Positions 39,901 through 47,207 are shown, numbered from the stretch's first letter. The stretch: 64,000 nt of DNA from Arbacia lixula (GCA_963669155.1 OZ022581.1:1191468-1255467), one strand, 5' to 3'. The notes: generated by a model not told the origin, from the sequence alone. Program-made: numbers and translations.

Positions 39901-41953
39901 AGGGTCTGTGATTAAATCACTAATCTCTCCAAATGTGGATCATTTGAGGACAAATAACTTTCAAAAAGGCTCTAAAATGGACAATACATGAATTTAAGAC
40001 CATTGGCAAGAAGATTGCTCACGATCACCATTTGGAGGCTTTTTTGTCTTCCCAGTACAGTATATGCCCATTAAAAAGAAGAGAGACGGCCTCCTAGAAC
40101 AGCACTGCTCAACCCTTCTTCGAATATTGTACGAGCTAGGCCCCCATATCAACCCTCTTGTAAAGATGGTTCTCGATGGCTCATACGAAGTAGACATTAC
40201 CTCCCACACAATCAGAGATTATTCCGATCTCTCCATGGAAAGAAAATGCATTGAAAGATATTAATTTACTTTTCTCCCCTTTTCACTTTTGCCCTGTTAG
40301 GCCATTGATATCTGGTTTGATGCGTGTCTAGCCTTCGCCATCTCTAGTTTGTTCGAATATTCGGTGGTACACTATCTCTGGACCCGGGAGAGGACGGAGA
40401 GACAGCGGCAAAAAGTCATGCGGAAATCGAATAAAAAGGTATACCTCCATTTAGTGAAGATGGGACTTGGAAATAAATAAATGGTCTTGTTCGTTAGTAT
40501 GTACACCATATTTTTCTTGAAAATATACCTCTTCCTAATATCTGCTTTGCAGGAGGTGGTACCTTTGTGACACCATGAACACGTCACGTATGGGAAAATA
40601 GCCTTTTCTGTCGCTGCATCCAAGTCTTGGAATAAGTTGCCCCTTGGTTTTGGCACTGCAGGTTCCATAGATACATTTAAAACTCCTCTTTTTGTTTCTT
40701 CCGTCTTTGAAGTTTCCAATAATCTGCGCATTAGTATATAATAGTGTATCTAGAGTGATGGCGCATTGCAAATACTTACATTATTACAATACTTACATAC
40801 ATATACATTATTATCAGTATTATTAATATACTAGCACTGAGACTCATTAACAAGGTAGTAATGCTGTGTGGGACACAAACGGCGTGATAATTCTTTTTGG
40901 TATGTTCTTCAGAATGAATTATCTCATTCATATATTTCCAAGTCGTAGTTTCAAGATGAAATAATAACTTCTGCATTGATTTTTTCTTTGTTCTGTAGAT
41001 TCTAGATTGTATCAAGTTGTAATTTTGCTTGACTTTTGAACACTTGAATAATGGCCTTGATCAGAGATAAAGCAACCGTCCCTCTTCTTTGTTACTCCTG
41101 TACTCTAACTCTCACTATTTAAAAAAATAGGAAGTACAGTGTATCACTCTTCAATTATGTATAAGTGTATTATATTATCGAAGTTTTTTGGTGCAGTATA
41201 CGAGCATGTTATCTTCACACATGTGACAACGACTACATGTTAATGTAATAACGTCCAAAGAATTAAGTTTGTTGCGAAATAAAACAGCATGATGATGTTG
41301 TTTGTCACATTAATTTCGTGGACGTCATTACATTTGTTATTGTTGTTGCATCTGTGGGTTCAACATCCCACCCACCAGACTTCCTTTCACCCCTACAGTC
41401 GGGCGTTACCGGTTGCTGCTTCAAGTGTGCCGAGAACGAGTCTCCGAACCACCACCACCACCACCAGTACCACCGCGCCGCCAACACGAACCGCCAAGGT
41501 GACTTCATCGTCGCCATCGACGAGAATAAGCCTTACCCGGATCCGCGCTACTACAAGTACAATTACGGCCCCACCTACCGGCCCGTCAGGACCAACCATT
41601 ATCGAGCCAACTACGACACGGAGTCGACGCGCTCAGATAGTCGCGACGACGACATCGAGAACGGGCTGGGGATCAACTACGAGCGCAAAGAGCCGAAGCG
41701 GAACTGCCACGTGCCGGGTGAAAAAGAGCACCCCATGTTCTTCGGCTTATTCAAATCGTCGAATCCGTCGTCGTCGTCATCATCGTCGAAGTCGAAGTCG
41801 TCGTCGTGCGCGTCATCCTCGCAAACGTGCTCCAAGCTGCTGGCGCTGCGCATCGACCAGATGGCCCGCGTGTTCTTCCCCTTGACTTTTTTCTTGCTGT
41901 CCGTCACGTACTGGACCTATTACCTTAACATCCGCGCGGCGCCTGACTTATGA
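10278..41953 (+). CDS. Anion-type Cys-loop receptor channel (glycine/GluCl/GABA-A-like), overall gene model, 5' partial
   Basis: Eight exons (10278-10576, 22887-22954, 28009-28235, 34799-34881, 36959-37099, 37917-38152, 40301-40438, 41399-41953) join in phase with GT-AG introns. They give 580 residues from ATG 10282 to TGA 41951. The product should be a pentameric ligand-gated chloride channel subunit in the plasma membrane. The 68-bp and 83-bp exons have the sizes known for vertebrate glycine-receptor exons. Visible parts are WNDPRLAY and FFANEK in the ligand domain, the Cys-loop C204-C218, a second cysteine pair C264-C276, M1 about 287-308, M2 319-335, M3 about 353-376, a long basic intracellular loop, and M4 551-574. 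The -1'/0' filter is A-A-R, as in GABA-A beta, while the second cysteine pair is glycine-receptor/GluCl-like. The ligand cannot be assigned. No signal peptide is seen, so an upstream exon is likely. Confidence 0.9.
10577..10756. other. Start of the 12.3-kb receptor intron, before the retrotransposon
   Basis: Ordinary intronic sequence after the donor. Positions 10753-10756 (ATAC) are the left target-site copy of the LTR element. Confidence 0.7.
10757..11599 (-). repeat. LTR (3' LTR in element orientation)
   Basis: 843 bp. In element orientation it starts TGTTACG and ends CGTTACA. It is a copy of 20326-21168 with one visible substitution. The U3 part (about 11283-11441) contains repeated GAGGCCGAA units. 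A minus-strand TATAAAT lies at 11095-11101 and a minus-strand AATAAA at 10804-10809, consistent with U3-R-U5 order. Confidence 0.95.
11600..11612 (-). other. Polypurine tract of the gypsy element
   Basis: Minus-strand purine run TTAGAGGGGGATAG directly abuts the 3' LTR, the place where plus-strand DNA priming occurs in this family. Confidence 0.8.
11613..14141. other. Non-coding 3' region of the gypsy element
   Basis: About 2.5 kb between the last small frame and the polypurine tract. No long open frame and no envelope-like, capsid-like or cellular gene was recognised on either strand. The sequence is AT-rich with A runs near 12344 and 13917. Confidence 0.65.
14142..14624 (-). CDS. Small extra frame downstream of pol in the gypsy element, function unknown
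   Basis: From the internal start MAFNGYDGF the frame gives about 160 residues. It is acidic, with serine and proline in the first half, then a basic patch (SPRGRKRS). The last third has heptad-like spacing (VTKLQRRVDDLSSMVEANG) suggesting a coiled coil. The frame is open further upstream to 14741. It follows pol closely, so it may be expressed from a separate transcript or be a leftover accessory region. I do not recognise a family. Confidence 0.5.
   Translation of the reverse strand: MAFNGYDGFAGGLTFQDDSGDSVFSPGTSDTPLVDEGKSDNASYSPVSPANDHPKATMDGGAGMNIGFVPPPLPSRRNVAAASPRGRKRSLPVQSDTDQIADGFQTLTSVRIKEFAALRNDVTKLQRRVDDLSSMVEANGNDARMCATHLQGSIQSASTT
14751..18957 (-). CDS. pol: gypsy pol region: protease, reverse transcriptase, RNase H, integrase (about one break)
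   Basis: Read on the minus strand: retroviral-type aspartic protease (LLVDSGAAVTII near 18.9 kb), reverse transcriptase (YVKKKDGTTRACVDYRKLN and LILYIDDIIV, about 17.9-17.5 kb), RNase H (DTDASATGIGAVLSQ, RRELLAV, IRTDHSSLRW, about 17.1-16.8 kb), then a linker, then integrase with a zinc-binding HHCC segment, a DDE core (HSDQGRNFES; PYHPSSNGMIERFNQTL) and a GPY/F module (WIGPYVV). The linker between RNase H and integrase contains a strongly hydrophobic, membrane-like segment, which is unusual. No chromodomain was seen. The region reads as a nearly intact polyprotein with about one break; this copy is treated as a fossil. Confidence 0.93.
19044..20246 (-). CDS. gag: gypsy gag: capsid-nucleocapsid protein
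   Basis: 400 residues. The N-terminal 45 residues are charged and heptad-like (KKRELEEELYHLRLELEKTQ), suggesting a coiled coil. A proline-rich linker follows, then a helical capsid-like region containing the W..F...F and RL..L.G.A..F pattern. A basic stretch and one CCHC zinc knuckle (CYRCNEEGHMIRNC, C-x2-C-x4-H-x4-C) near residue 310 follow, then a Q/P-rich tail. It is the first gene after the primer-binding site, as expected. The knuckle would bind element RNA during particle assembly. Confidence 0.93.
   Translation of the reverse strand: MPQRKKRELEEELYHLRLELEKTQQQLRDAQAGDPLTPPSPDRPDPEVSTVPPPPPQISRRRVDVQLPPQEQYDGAGRPWGSFISSFRSLASTCGWDEREQRFRLLACLRGEAADFAFQQLSPTVVGDLDMLVAALEGRFADTKTSSAFVSQLESRRLNPKESIGDYAADIRRLTTFGYPMADGTTLETIAIRHFIRGLADHGMAMAIGMREPATLKEAREIAQRYHGLREESGRMTQRPIRAVSTSATMGSVSEERLLEFERRMMSITDKLEALSSVISRQNSRDEREKRNGQNRHNSRDRPSPRHNRCYRCNEEGHMIRNCPQPPSQPRHSQPTYSPPPMQAAWAPGLSHPMAYPPWQQASQHPPPHPSQQQRQEPDMRPPLKQQSPPIDRSLGMSGN
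20308..20324 (-). other. Primer-binding site, complementary to tRNA-Leu
   Basis: Plus-strand TCCCACCGCTGCCACCA equals the 3' end of a eukaryotic tRNA-Leu (AAG/TAG type) including CCA, as I remember that tRNA. One base separates it from the LTR at 20326. It marks 20326-21168 as the 5' LTR. Confidence 0.85.
20664..20670 (-). promoter_or_regulatory. TATA box of the 5' LTR
   Basis: Minus-strand TATAAAT inside GGGTATAAATTC lies downstream of the GAGGCCGAA repeat block, as expected for U3. It is the best core-promoter match on the element's coding strand. Confidence 0.55.
20852..21010. repeat. GAGGCCGAA repeat block in LTR U3 (also 11283-11441)
   Basis: Five to six copies of a unit around ACTTCGAGGCCGAAACGATT, the first ones about 32 bp apart and later ones shorter. 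Repeated units in U3 are often enhancers; that role is inferred. Confidence 0.8.
21173..22886. other. Rest of the first receptor intron after the retrotransposon
   Basis: No gene seen. It holds a family C short element (21477-21566), repeated GTTAAC words near 21893-21945, and two CT microsatellites (22684-22712 and 22842-22868). The second ends shortly before the acceptor of the next exon. Confidence 0.7.
21477..21566. mobile_element. Short inverted-repeat element, family C, copy 2
   Basis: Starts TTAACCCTTTATGCGCC and ends AGGAGTTAA after 90 bp, with TGCAT and ATGCA words inside. Matches 9948-10036 (reverse) and 33960-34051 (AATGCACACGAATCCCATA / AATGCATACACATTCCATA). Confidence 0.55.
22887..22954 (+). 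CDS. Receptor exon 2: strand with SINIISLDSVTEITM
   Basis: Exactly 68 bp, acceptor CTGTAG, donor GTAAGC. It completes the split glycine codon and encodes AATNVACSINIISLDSVTEITM-type sequence, aligning with the glycine-receptor segment NVTCNIFINSFGSIAETTM. The 68-bp size matches exon 3 of vertebrate glycine and GABA-A receptors. It ends in phase 0. Confidence 0.93.
24239..24556. repeat. Compound CA/TA microsatellite block
   Basis: Interrupted (CA)n from 24239 to 24382, (TA)n at about 24467-24492, and a second (CA)n at about 24521-24556. Confidence 0.95.
25397..25510. mobile_element. Short MITE, family D (GGAGCCATATTCATGAAA ends), uninterrupted copy
   Basis: About 114 bp. The left end GAGCCATATTCATGAAAG and right end TTTCATATATATGGCCCC are inverted. 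The left interior reads CTAGCCTAGTTAGTTACT without interruption. It serves as the empty-site reference for the larger copy at 54645-54926. Confidence 0.75.
25580..25745 (-). mobile_element. tRNA-related SINE
   Basis: On the minus strand there is an A-box-like TGGCTCAATTGG and, about 40 bp later, a perfect B-box GGTTCGAGTCC, followed by a non-tRNA body. The flanks do not form an acceptor stem, so this is not a tRNA gene. The ends are approximate. Confidence 0.6.
26761..26919. mobile_element. MITE, family E (GTTGCATAAAACTTACCA ends)
   Basis: 159 bp. The left arm GTTGCATAAAACTTACCATT and right arm GGTAAGTTTTATGCAAC form long inverted ends, with GGGCC at the outer borders. Degenerate relatives are at 6141-6288 and 56612-56755. 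Non-coding. Confidence 0.8.
28009..28235 (+). CDS. Receptor exon 3: ligand-binding core with WNDPRLAY and FFANEK
   Basis: 227 bp, acceptor TTGTTCAG, donor GTAAGT. It encodes ...TILLKEYWNDPRLAY... and ...IWVPDLFFANEK..., the most conserved extracellular blocks of anionic Cys-loop receptors. At the loop D position where glycine receptors and GluCl carry arginine (FLRQQW) this protein has lysine (LLKEYW, residue 130). The exon ends after two bases of a codon (YSMK). Confidence 0.95.
28364..28411. repeat. (TA)n microsatellite
   Basis: About 23 TA units. Confidence 0.95.
28727..28884. mobile_element. MITE, family B, copy 2
   Basis: Shares CGACTCTGCGATCGGCTGAAT and CAGAATCGTGTAAAGAAATC with copy 1 at 8944 and ends TAGTGGCCTTA. 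The left end is AAAGGCCATCGCAGACGAT. Confidence 0.6.
31969..32044. repeat. Compound (GT)n(GA)n(GACA)n microsatellite
   Basis: GT units pass into about 19 GA units and then short GACA units. Confidence 0.95.
32950..33290. repeat. Compound (CT)n / (CTAT)n / (TA)n microsatellite
   Basis: CT-rich tract, about 14 CTAT units (33025-33085), a short TA tract, then two more CT tracts separated by C runs. All long frames across it are L/S/Y low-complexity translations. Confidence 0.95.
33960..34051. mobile_element. Short inverted-repeat element, family C, copy 3
   Basis: Starts TTAATTCTTTATGTACC and ends CAGGGTTAA after 92 bp, matching the 90-bp unit at 21477. Confidence 0.5.
34427..34700. repeat. 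Compound CTGT/CT/CA/TA microsatellite
   Basis: CTGT units, CT units, then alternating CA and TA tracts. It ends about 100 bp before the acceptor of the Cys-loop exon. Confidence 0.95.
34799..34881 (+). CDS. Receptor exon 4: the Cys-loop
   Basis: Exactly 83 bp, the size of the matching vertebrate glycine-receptor exon. Acceptor TGCTTCAG, donor GTAAGT. It encodes LTLVLSCRMNFATFPMDMQKC, with 13 residues between the cysteines and the FPMD core that defines the superfamily, then KTVLES. The LES motif lies in loop B, where glycine receptors have ESF. Confidence 0.95.
34882..36958. other. Receptor intron 4 (2.1 kb)
   Basis: No gene seen. The first 1.2 kb is AT-rich and unremarkable. The last 770 bp is the polypyrimidine tract described separately. 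Confidence 0.75.
36187..36957. repeat. Polypyrimidine tract with a long-period internal repeat
   Basis: About 770 bp of almost pure C and T on the + strand. Besides CT runs and C runs it contains a block of about 200 bp repeated three times. Each copy has CTATATATCACGTCCCTCAT-like sequence (36413, 36618 and 36811) followed by CCTGCATCTGTCCCTCCCCC. It ends at the acceptor CCTCCAG of exon 5. Confidence 0.9.
36959..37099 (+). CDS. Receptor exon 5: loop B to loop C, first half of the second cysteine pair
   Basis: 141 bp, acceptor CCTCCAG, donor GTGGTC. It encodes STDDELKLEWKEPNAVQLN, then LPQFSL and GPCTDNFYTT. The cysteine (C264) pairs with C276 in the next exon, a disulphide typical of glycine receptors, GluCl and histamine-gated channels and absent from GABA-A subunits. 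Tyr 269 and Thr 271 correspond to glycine-receptor loop C residues Y202 and T204. Confidence 0.95.
37100..37916. other. Receptor intron 5 with a two-copy tandem duplication
   Basis: AT-rich. An imperfect direct duplication of about 174 bp spans roughly 37165-37510. AAAGGCCAGATTAGAG (37193) and AAAGGCCGAATCAGAC (37367) each lead into TTCTGCCATAATCAAG. Confidence 0.75.
37917..38152 (+). CDS. Receptor exon 6: M1 and M2 pore
   Basis: 236 bp, acceptor TTGGACAG, donor GTGAAT. NYSC completes the second disulphide. M1 is LTFYIVQAYMPTALLVIISW. The M2 start reads SQAAARVSLGVTTILTMTT. Alanine at -2' and -1' before Arg 0' is the GABA-A beta pattern; glycine receptors have P-A-R. The 2' residue is serine and 9' is leucine, so an anion-selective pore is expected. 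The M2-M3 linker (TTTGYAGFAG before LPKVSYTK) is two residues longer than in glycine or GABA-A receptors. LPKVSY itself is identical to glycine receptors. Confidence 0.96.
39223..39510 (+). mobile_element. 5'-truncated LINE (non-LTR retrotransposon) tail
   Basis: 288 bp bounded by an exact 12-bp duplication AGGTATCGTCGC (39211-39222 and 39511-39522). It carries the last 68 codons of a reverse-transcriptase-type ORF (39223-39429): KWRHAVKTGIRRSEQRRVEQ..., then a terminal zinc knuckle (FVCSNCNKTCLSRIGLYSHR, then RSC) seen at the C terminus of many invertebrate LINE ORFs. A short 3' UTR and an (AAT)n/A tail follow. 5' truncation is normal for target-primed integration. The clade is not determined. 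Confidence 0.85.
39711..40076. mobile_element. Long palindromic foldback element
   Basis: About 366 bp with arms of roughly 170 bp. The left arm runs from GGGCGTATACTGTACTGGGA through GGTCTTAAATTCATGTATTG; the right arm returns through CAATACATGAATTTAAGACC to CCCAGTACAGTATATGCCC. The centre is near 39893 (GTTCGGCCCGAAC). No coding capacity; most likely a MITE of the foldback type. Confidence 0.85.
40301..40438 (+). CDS. Receptor exon 7: M3
   Basis: 138 bp in phase 0 at both ends, acceptor CCTGTTAG, donor GTATAC. AIDIWFDACLAFAISSLFEY matches glycine-receptor M3 ([20 protein letters not shown]). A strongly basic segment (TRERTERQRQKVMRKSNKK) opens the intracellular loop. Confidence 0.95.
40439..41398. 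other. Receptor intron 7 (0.96 kb)
   Basis: AT-rich, nothing recognised. The acceptor CCCCTACAG precedes the last exon. Open frames that run through the acceptor are intronic read-through, not extra coding sequence. Confidence 0.7.
41399..41953 (+). CDS. Receptor exon 8: intracellular loop and M4, stop
   Basis: 555 bp encoding 184 residues and TGA. The loop starts SGVTGCCFKCAENESPN and includes a five-histidine run. It continues through a Y/P/R-rich stretch (DPRYYKYNYGPTYRPVR), an acidic patch and a serine-rich segment built from TCG repeats. M4 (about 551-574) is RVFFPLTFFLLSVTYWTYY, close to glycine-receptor M4. The product ends six residues later (RAAPDL), a short extracellular tail as usual. 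Base composition is GC-richer than the introns. Confidence 0.95.
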   Translation, partial: SGVTGCCFKCAENESPNHHHHHQYHRAANTNRQGDFIVAIDENKPYPDPRYYKYNYGPTYRPVRTNHYRANYDTESTRSDSRDDDIENGLGINYERKEPKRNCHVPGEKEHPMFFGLFKSSNPSSSSSSSKSKSSSCASSSQTCSKLLALRIDQMARVFFPLTFFLLSVTYWTYYLNIRAAPDL

Positions 41954-42433
41954 TGTTACATGTTGGTATTCGTGCTCGTAAGATTCGTACAGAATGTGAT
42001 TAATTATTAAAGCTATACTCAGCTGAACTTACTTGGGTGTAAATACGTATTCGATTGAGAATCATGTTGCCTAGTCTATTATTGCTCAGTCTTTGTAACA
42101 TTTCCAATTTGACTCAAACTTCAACTCCTGGATAATGCTTTGTCATATTGATGGTGCAAAAGGGACTCGAAGTAAAGGCTGCATTCAAAACAATCATGAA
42201 AATGAGAAGAGGCTTTGATGCGGCGATGACGCAACTAATAAGAACCGGGTGGGTCTCATTGCTGTAGTACTCGTAGATTGATATACAAGTGTTACGTCAG
42301 CTATCACGTGATTCGTAGACCGGTTGTTACGAAGGAATGAAGGGCAAATATTACGAAGAGTATCATATTGATACAGAAAGAGACGTAAAAAATTGCAAGC
42401 GTGTGCAAGCTTAGAACAATAACATGTATTACA

Positions 42434-42473
42434 ATGGGCCTTCTGGCGTATAAATTTACGACAGAAGGCCCAT
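42434..42473. other. 40-bp near-perfect palindrome
   Basis: Arms ATGGGCCTTCTG and CAGAAGGCCCAT enclose an AT-rich centre that is itself nearly palindromic. It may be a hairpin or a remnant of a small element. Confidence 0.7.
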
Positions 42474-42785
42474 CTTAATGAAGACAAGTTGCCATCGGTG
42501 GAGTGCAACTCGGGTGGCATTTAAGATTTAAGGAAGGAGCTAGAAGAGATTCTTACGAATTCAAAGAGTTAAGTACATGAAAGTAAAACAAAGAGGAATA
42601 TGAACAAGAAGAGATAGAAGGAGAAACAAGAAGAGGAGAAAGAGTAAGAAACGCAGCGAAGGAGGAGGCTGAGGCTGAGAGGGGAGAAAGGAAAAGAATA
42701 AGATGCATATGATTTGTGTATCAGAAACAAATTGATAGAGAATGACGATTATATAATATCGAATTGGATTTCAGGACAGTGTGGA

Positions 42786-42930
42786 TTAAGGCCACTGCGT
42801 ACGACACGATCTGACGCGACGCGACTCTGCGACTGCTGCATTGCAGGATACAGTCATTGAATTTGTACAAGACGGTGAGGTCACCTTTCCAGTCGTGACG
42901 TCTGCAGAATTTTGGCAAATTCGTGTAGCC
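42786..42930. mobile_element. MITE, family B, copy 3
   Basis: Starts TTAAGGCCACTGCGTACGAC, shares CGACTCTGCGAC and GTCTGCAGAATTTTGGCAAA with the other copies. The right end is degenerate. Confidence 0.6.
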
Positions 42931-42985
42931 CTCTTTTTCCACTGTCATGGGTAATATTCAGGTATTGACGCCTATATACCCTTCC

Positions 42986-43452
42986 AATGCCAAACTTCGG
43001 AGGAAACTGGGGGGGGGGTTCACGCACCTACCCCCCCCCCCCCTTCTCCCACCCCTTCCCCATTAATCGAGCTAAGATCATGATCATACACGAGTATTAC
43101 TAGAAATCCTAGCTTCAGTTACTAATAACGTCCGGCTTCACCTTCTCGGTTTTCCCCCTGATGTAAACTATATTTTATACCGTATTTGTATGTTGTCGAG
43201 AGGAGCAGTATCGTTGTGATCATCATGAGGGGGGGGGGGGGGGGGGGGAGGACTTCACACACCTACCCCCCCCCCCCCCTTCCCCATTAATCGAGCTAAG
43301 ATCACGATCATACACGAGTATTACTAGAAATCCTAGGTTCAGTTCCTAAGCAATGTTCGGCTTCACCTTCTCGGTTTTCCCCTGATGTAAACTATATTTT
43401 ATACCGTATTTGTATGTTGTCGAGAGAAGCAGTATCGTTGTGATCATCATGA
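42986..43452. repeat. Two-copy tandem duplication, period 224 bp
   Basis: CATTAATCGAGCTAAGATCA occurs at 43061 and, with one difference nearby, at 43285. The match continues to GTGATCATCATGAGG at the end of each copy. Each copy is preceded by a G run, ACCTA and a C run. Confidence 0.9.
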
Positions 43453-43500
43453 GGTATGAACTCGCAATATATCATAATTATGATGATAGCAGCAACTACT

Positions 43501-43749
43501 CTGCCCTACTTTGACAAAAGGAAGCAACTAACAAAAGAAACTTTTCTTGTAAATGAGCAAAATGTGTCTGTCACTTGCATTGGCATCAGTGCAACACCAC
43601 ATCATGTTAGCTTGAATATCTCACAGCAGGATGATTATGTCTTCTCCGGGTTTTGTCTGAATGTAGGGACTACTAGGCACAATCTACGAGTGCTAAATAC
43701 CCAAATTTGAGTGGTTTGTCACTTGCTTCATTTTGTCAAAGTAGGGCAG
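43501..43749. mobile_element. MITE with a perfect 19-bp terminal inverted repeat
   Basis: CTGCCCTACTTTGACAAAA at 43501 is exactly inverted at 43731-43749, and the repeat extends imperfectly inward (GGAAGCAA / TTGCTTCA). 249 bp, no useful coding capacity, no obvious target duplication. Confidence 0.8.
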
Positions 43750-46700
43750 TATTGTATAACTCTTAAACTGTTACGAGGAAGTAAGAACATCTGCACGTGT
43801 AATGTATATATTCATCATCATACTGTCATTATATCTAAGAAATTGTTATCAGTAGGTTCTTGATTCCAAGAACGACAATGTAAATCACATTGAATCTATC
43901 TTCCCTTATTTCTTATTTCGTGTCATTCTATGCACTTGCATATTAAAAAGTTGTCATGGCTGCTATAAGAGAACTAGTCCTAAAAGAACACTGTAATAGA
44001 CTATAGCGTTTAAATATGTATTAATACTTGTGAACGTGTGCACGTTTCAAGACCACGCCTGATTTGCATATAACAATTATCGTATGTTCCGAGGTAACAG
44101 CCAATCGGATAAGAGTATTTTCAATAATGGCAGTTACAGCAAAGTTCTAAGTACAATATTTATACAGTCGACAGTGTATCATGGTCGTGTGCTGTGAATA
44201 AAATAAAATACCCTCATGTGACCATCTTCGAAATGTGGCCTGCTCTACCATGGCAACTATTTATCCTATCCATGCTAACGTGAAATGCCCCCTGGTTATT
44301 TGTATTGTGAAATGAATGATAGAGGACCAAAATGCTATGTGTACGATGGTTTAAATATTGCGTGTACGTATGACAATGTTGCTTTTTCGCACAATGTATG
44401 CAATTACACGAACTCGGCTCAATACCCTAATAAAAAAGGGTCTATCGAGAAGTAATACCATGTCAATTTACATATGTCTTAAACATTACAGCATCTTTCG
44501 AAGCCTATCTTTCGTAGTCTATTCAGTGGTGTCAATGTTTTTTGTTTTCCTAATAACTCATTGCGCAATTCATGCGTCTACTTGACCTGTACCAGTGACT
44601 GACCTGTACACTTTCGAACAATATCTCCTCTATATATGGATTGATTGATGCGTAAGAATTAAGGAGACATTTACCTATTAAATATGAGAATACAACCGAA
44701 CTTGTCTCAATCGATATCGATATTTTATTTATAGAATTCAGATATGTACATATCGCATTGCTTACATATATCAAGTAGCGTTGAACAAACATTTTACCAC
44801 AGCTCTACCAAGTTGTCACTGTTTTCATGAAAGTGAATTTTGCTTTTTCAATTTTAGGAAGTGTATCACATTCTTTTAACTTTGTTTCATCCTCGCCCAG
44901 CTAATATTACTTGATATAAAATTACTTGGGGTGATTACAGACTTTCAAGGTATTGTGTAGGCGGAACGAGACCTTTTCTGATGTATATATAAATAACAAT
45001 CGAACAATCAGAGTAGAAGAGTGGGGAAATTCCGATGAAACTTTGACAAAGAATGTTATATTTGTTAAAACGTGTGACGCTTAAAGGAAAATCTTTCACA
45101 GGGACACCCATTAGAATAACATGTATTAGAAAAAGATAGCGTAGCCTTTTTGAGGCTTGGTCAGCAAAAATAAAAAATATGTGAATACCATGGAAAATGG
45201 AAGAAAATGCTGTGCAAGCACTTCCATCAATATTGGAACTGTCTTGAAGAGGTATTATATTAATTGCTAGATATTGAGTGAGTTTTGGACGGGTCATTTA
45301 GCCTAGAACCACGAGACCGCAATCGCGCAAATCATGGCTCTGCGGAACGCAGTGTTGCGTTGCGACGAGCACAGCCCCGCTTACCAATTATAAACTGACC
45401 GGTGCTGCAATATGGTATCCAAATGTAGACTGTGGTTGCTAAAAAACGGGGTATTTGAAACGTTAATGAGGATAGTTTTTCTCCTTTCCTGAAAAGGTTC
45501 CAGAAGCTATGACTGTGAAATTTCATACAACATCTTGTTATGGCATATTACTGATTTATGCCGAGTTTCAGGGACTTGTGTGAAAGGACTACACTTCTGT
45601 TTAAGTTATTTATGCAGATGTCCCCCTTGATCAAATAGGTATCTACGAAATAAGGATGAAAACATTCCCCCTGCAATAAGGAACCATCGGCATGGCATTT
45701 ACACCTTGCACATTAGTTGTAATAAAGTATGAACGCTTCTATCGTTTTATGTACACACATGAATTGTACATATTTTTTTTTTTTGGTTGTTATATAGATT
45801 ATTACTTTAACGTGTTGAAGGATATTATATCTACTGAAACTAATTAAAATGAAACATATACAAATCACCATATATATTTCAACAAATTGGAAATAAGTTA
45901 TCTGTCTTCACAAATCATGTATCCCCAAATAATGTCTTTGTTGTCAATTACGTAGAGGATTCCTCGAAACGCCATTTGTTATTTCTTTTTTTTCGTAATA
46001 TTTATTGAGAACTATATTATTTGTAGTCAAATTGCCCTCAGAATCTCATCATTCTACTTCTCTGAATTTCTACTTTGCTACAATTGACTAAAGTGGACTT
46101 TTCCCCCCGCCCTTTCAATATCAAATGCCACTTACTACTACCGCTTTCTATATTACTTTCTGTATCACTTCTGTACAGCCATTTATTTTATATATTTGAA
46201 GAATCATCTCTGTACAGTCATTTATATTTATCTGAAGCAAATCTAAGTGGTGATCTAGTTATTTTCATCTAAGTAAGCAGCTGTGTTTGTTTGTTATATA
46301 CGTCTGTTACATTTTTACAAGTAGCATATATAGTGCTGTATTATTTAGTAAACATTTCTTTTAATCTGTTATCTTTTATTGTTCAGTTGATGTGGCAAAG
46401 AACTGCGTTCTAAGATTTGTTTCAGCGGGTCATATTTTGATGCATGCTCATGTATGCCTTTACACACCTCGCAACACATGTTCTAAGCTTGATGAAAAAA
46501 TGAATTCCAATAAATGATTTAATTATGCATTCATGAAATTTCGCTTTGCCAACAAAAATGAATACTTGTAGCTCAATAAATATTGAAAGTGTAGCACACA
46601 CGATATTTGTTCCAGCAAACATATACATTAATGTCAAGAAATAATAAGAAAGAAAACTCAGAATACTATAGTGTAGGGTGTAGGGTGTACATTTGGTACA

Positions 46701-47206
46701 AGAAAGAAAGGAAAAGGTGGAACTGTACGCTAGAATATTGAAAGGGGGAAGGATTAACGAAAAGAAAGGTAGATTAAAAGAGGAAACAAGAAAGGAGGAA
46801 ATTGGGAGGGTGGGGGGGGGGGGGGGGGTCGGAATAAAATAAAGATACGTCATAGTGACATGGTATGATAAGAGGAATGCCATCATCTTCAGAACCAGTG
46901 TGTACATTTTTTTGCCATTTCATTTGGTCTATTTTTTTAACATGCTTATTCATCATTGCTACTTTACGGAGCAAACTTCCAAATTACTTTTGCATGCAAT
47001 TACCTTTTCATCATATTTTCATGTTTTTGCTTTTCGGTTGCTCTGTTGAATTTCGTAATGTCTATGATCATGAAGATGTTGAATTAAATTTAAGCTATTG
47101 CACCGAAGTACTTGTGTCAGTTTGTATATACAAGCATATAATTACACCCAAGAGGGTCGGTATGGGAGAGAAAAGGAGAGGGTGAGAAAATAACAATAAG
47201 AGAGAT

Positions 47207-47207
47207 G

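Larger units (their letters stand above)
38153..40300. other. Receptor intron 6 (2.1 kb)
   Basis: No host gene seen. It holds a truncated LINE tail (39223-39510) and a long palindrome (39711-40076). Confidence 0.75.

Noticed and set aside
41289-41885. Open frame of about 198 codons overlapping the last receptor exon
   Set aside because: Arg/Thr/Ser-rich shadow in another frame of exon 8. The exon frame shows conserved M4.
45430-45600. Dispersed repeat shared with 55760-55880
   Set aside because: Blocks such as GATAGTTTTTC and TGAAATTTCATACA recur in order, but the similarity is too patchy to bound by eye.
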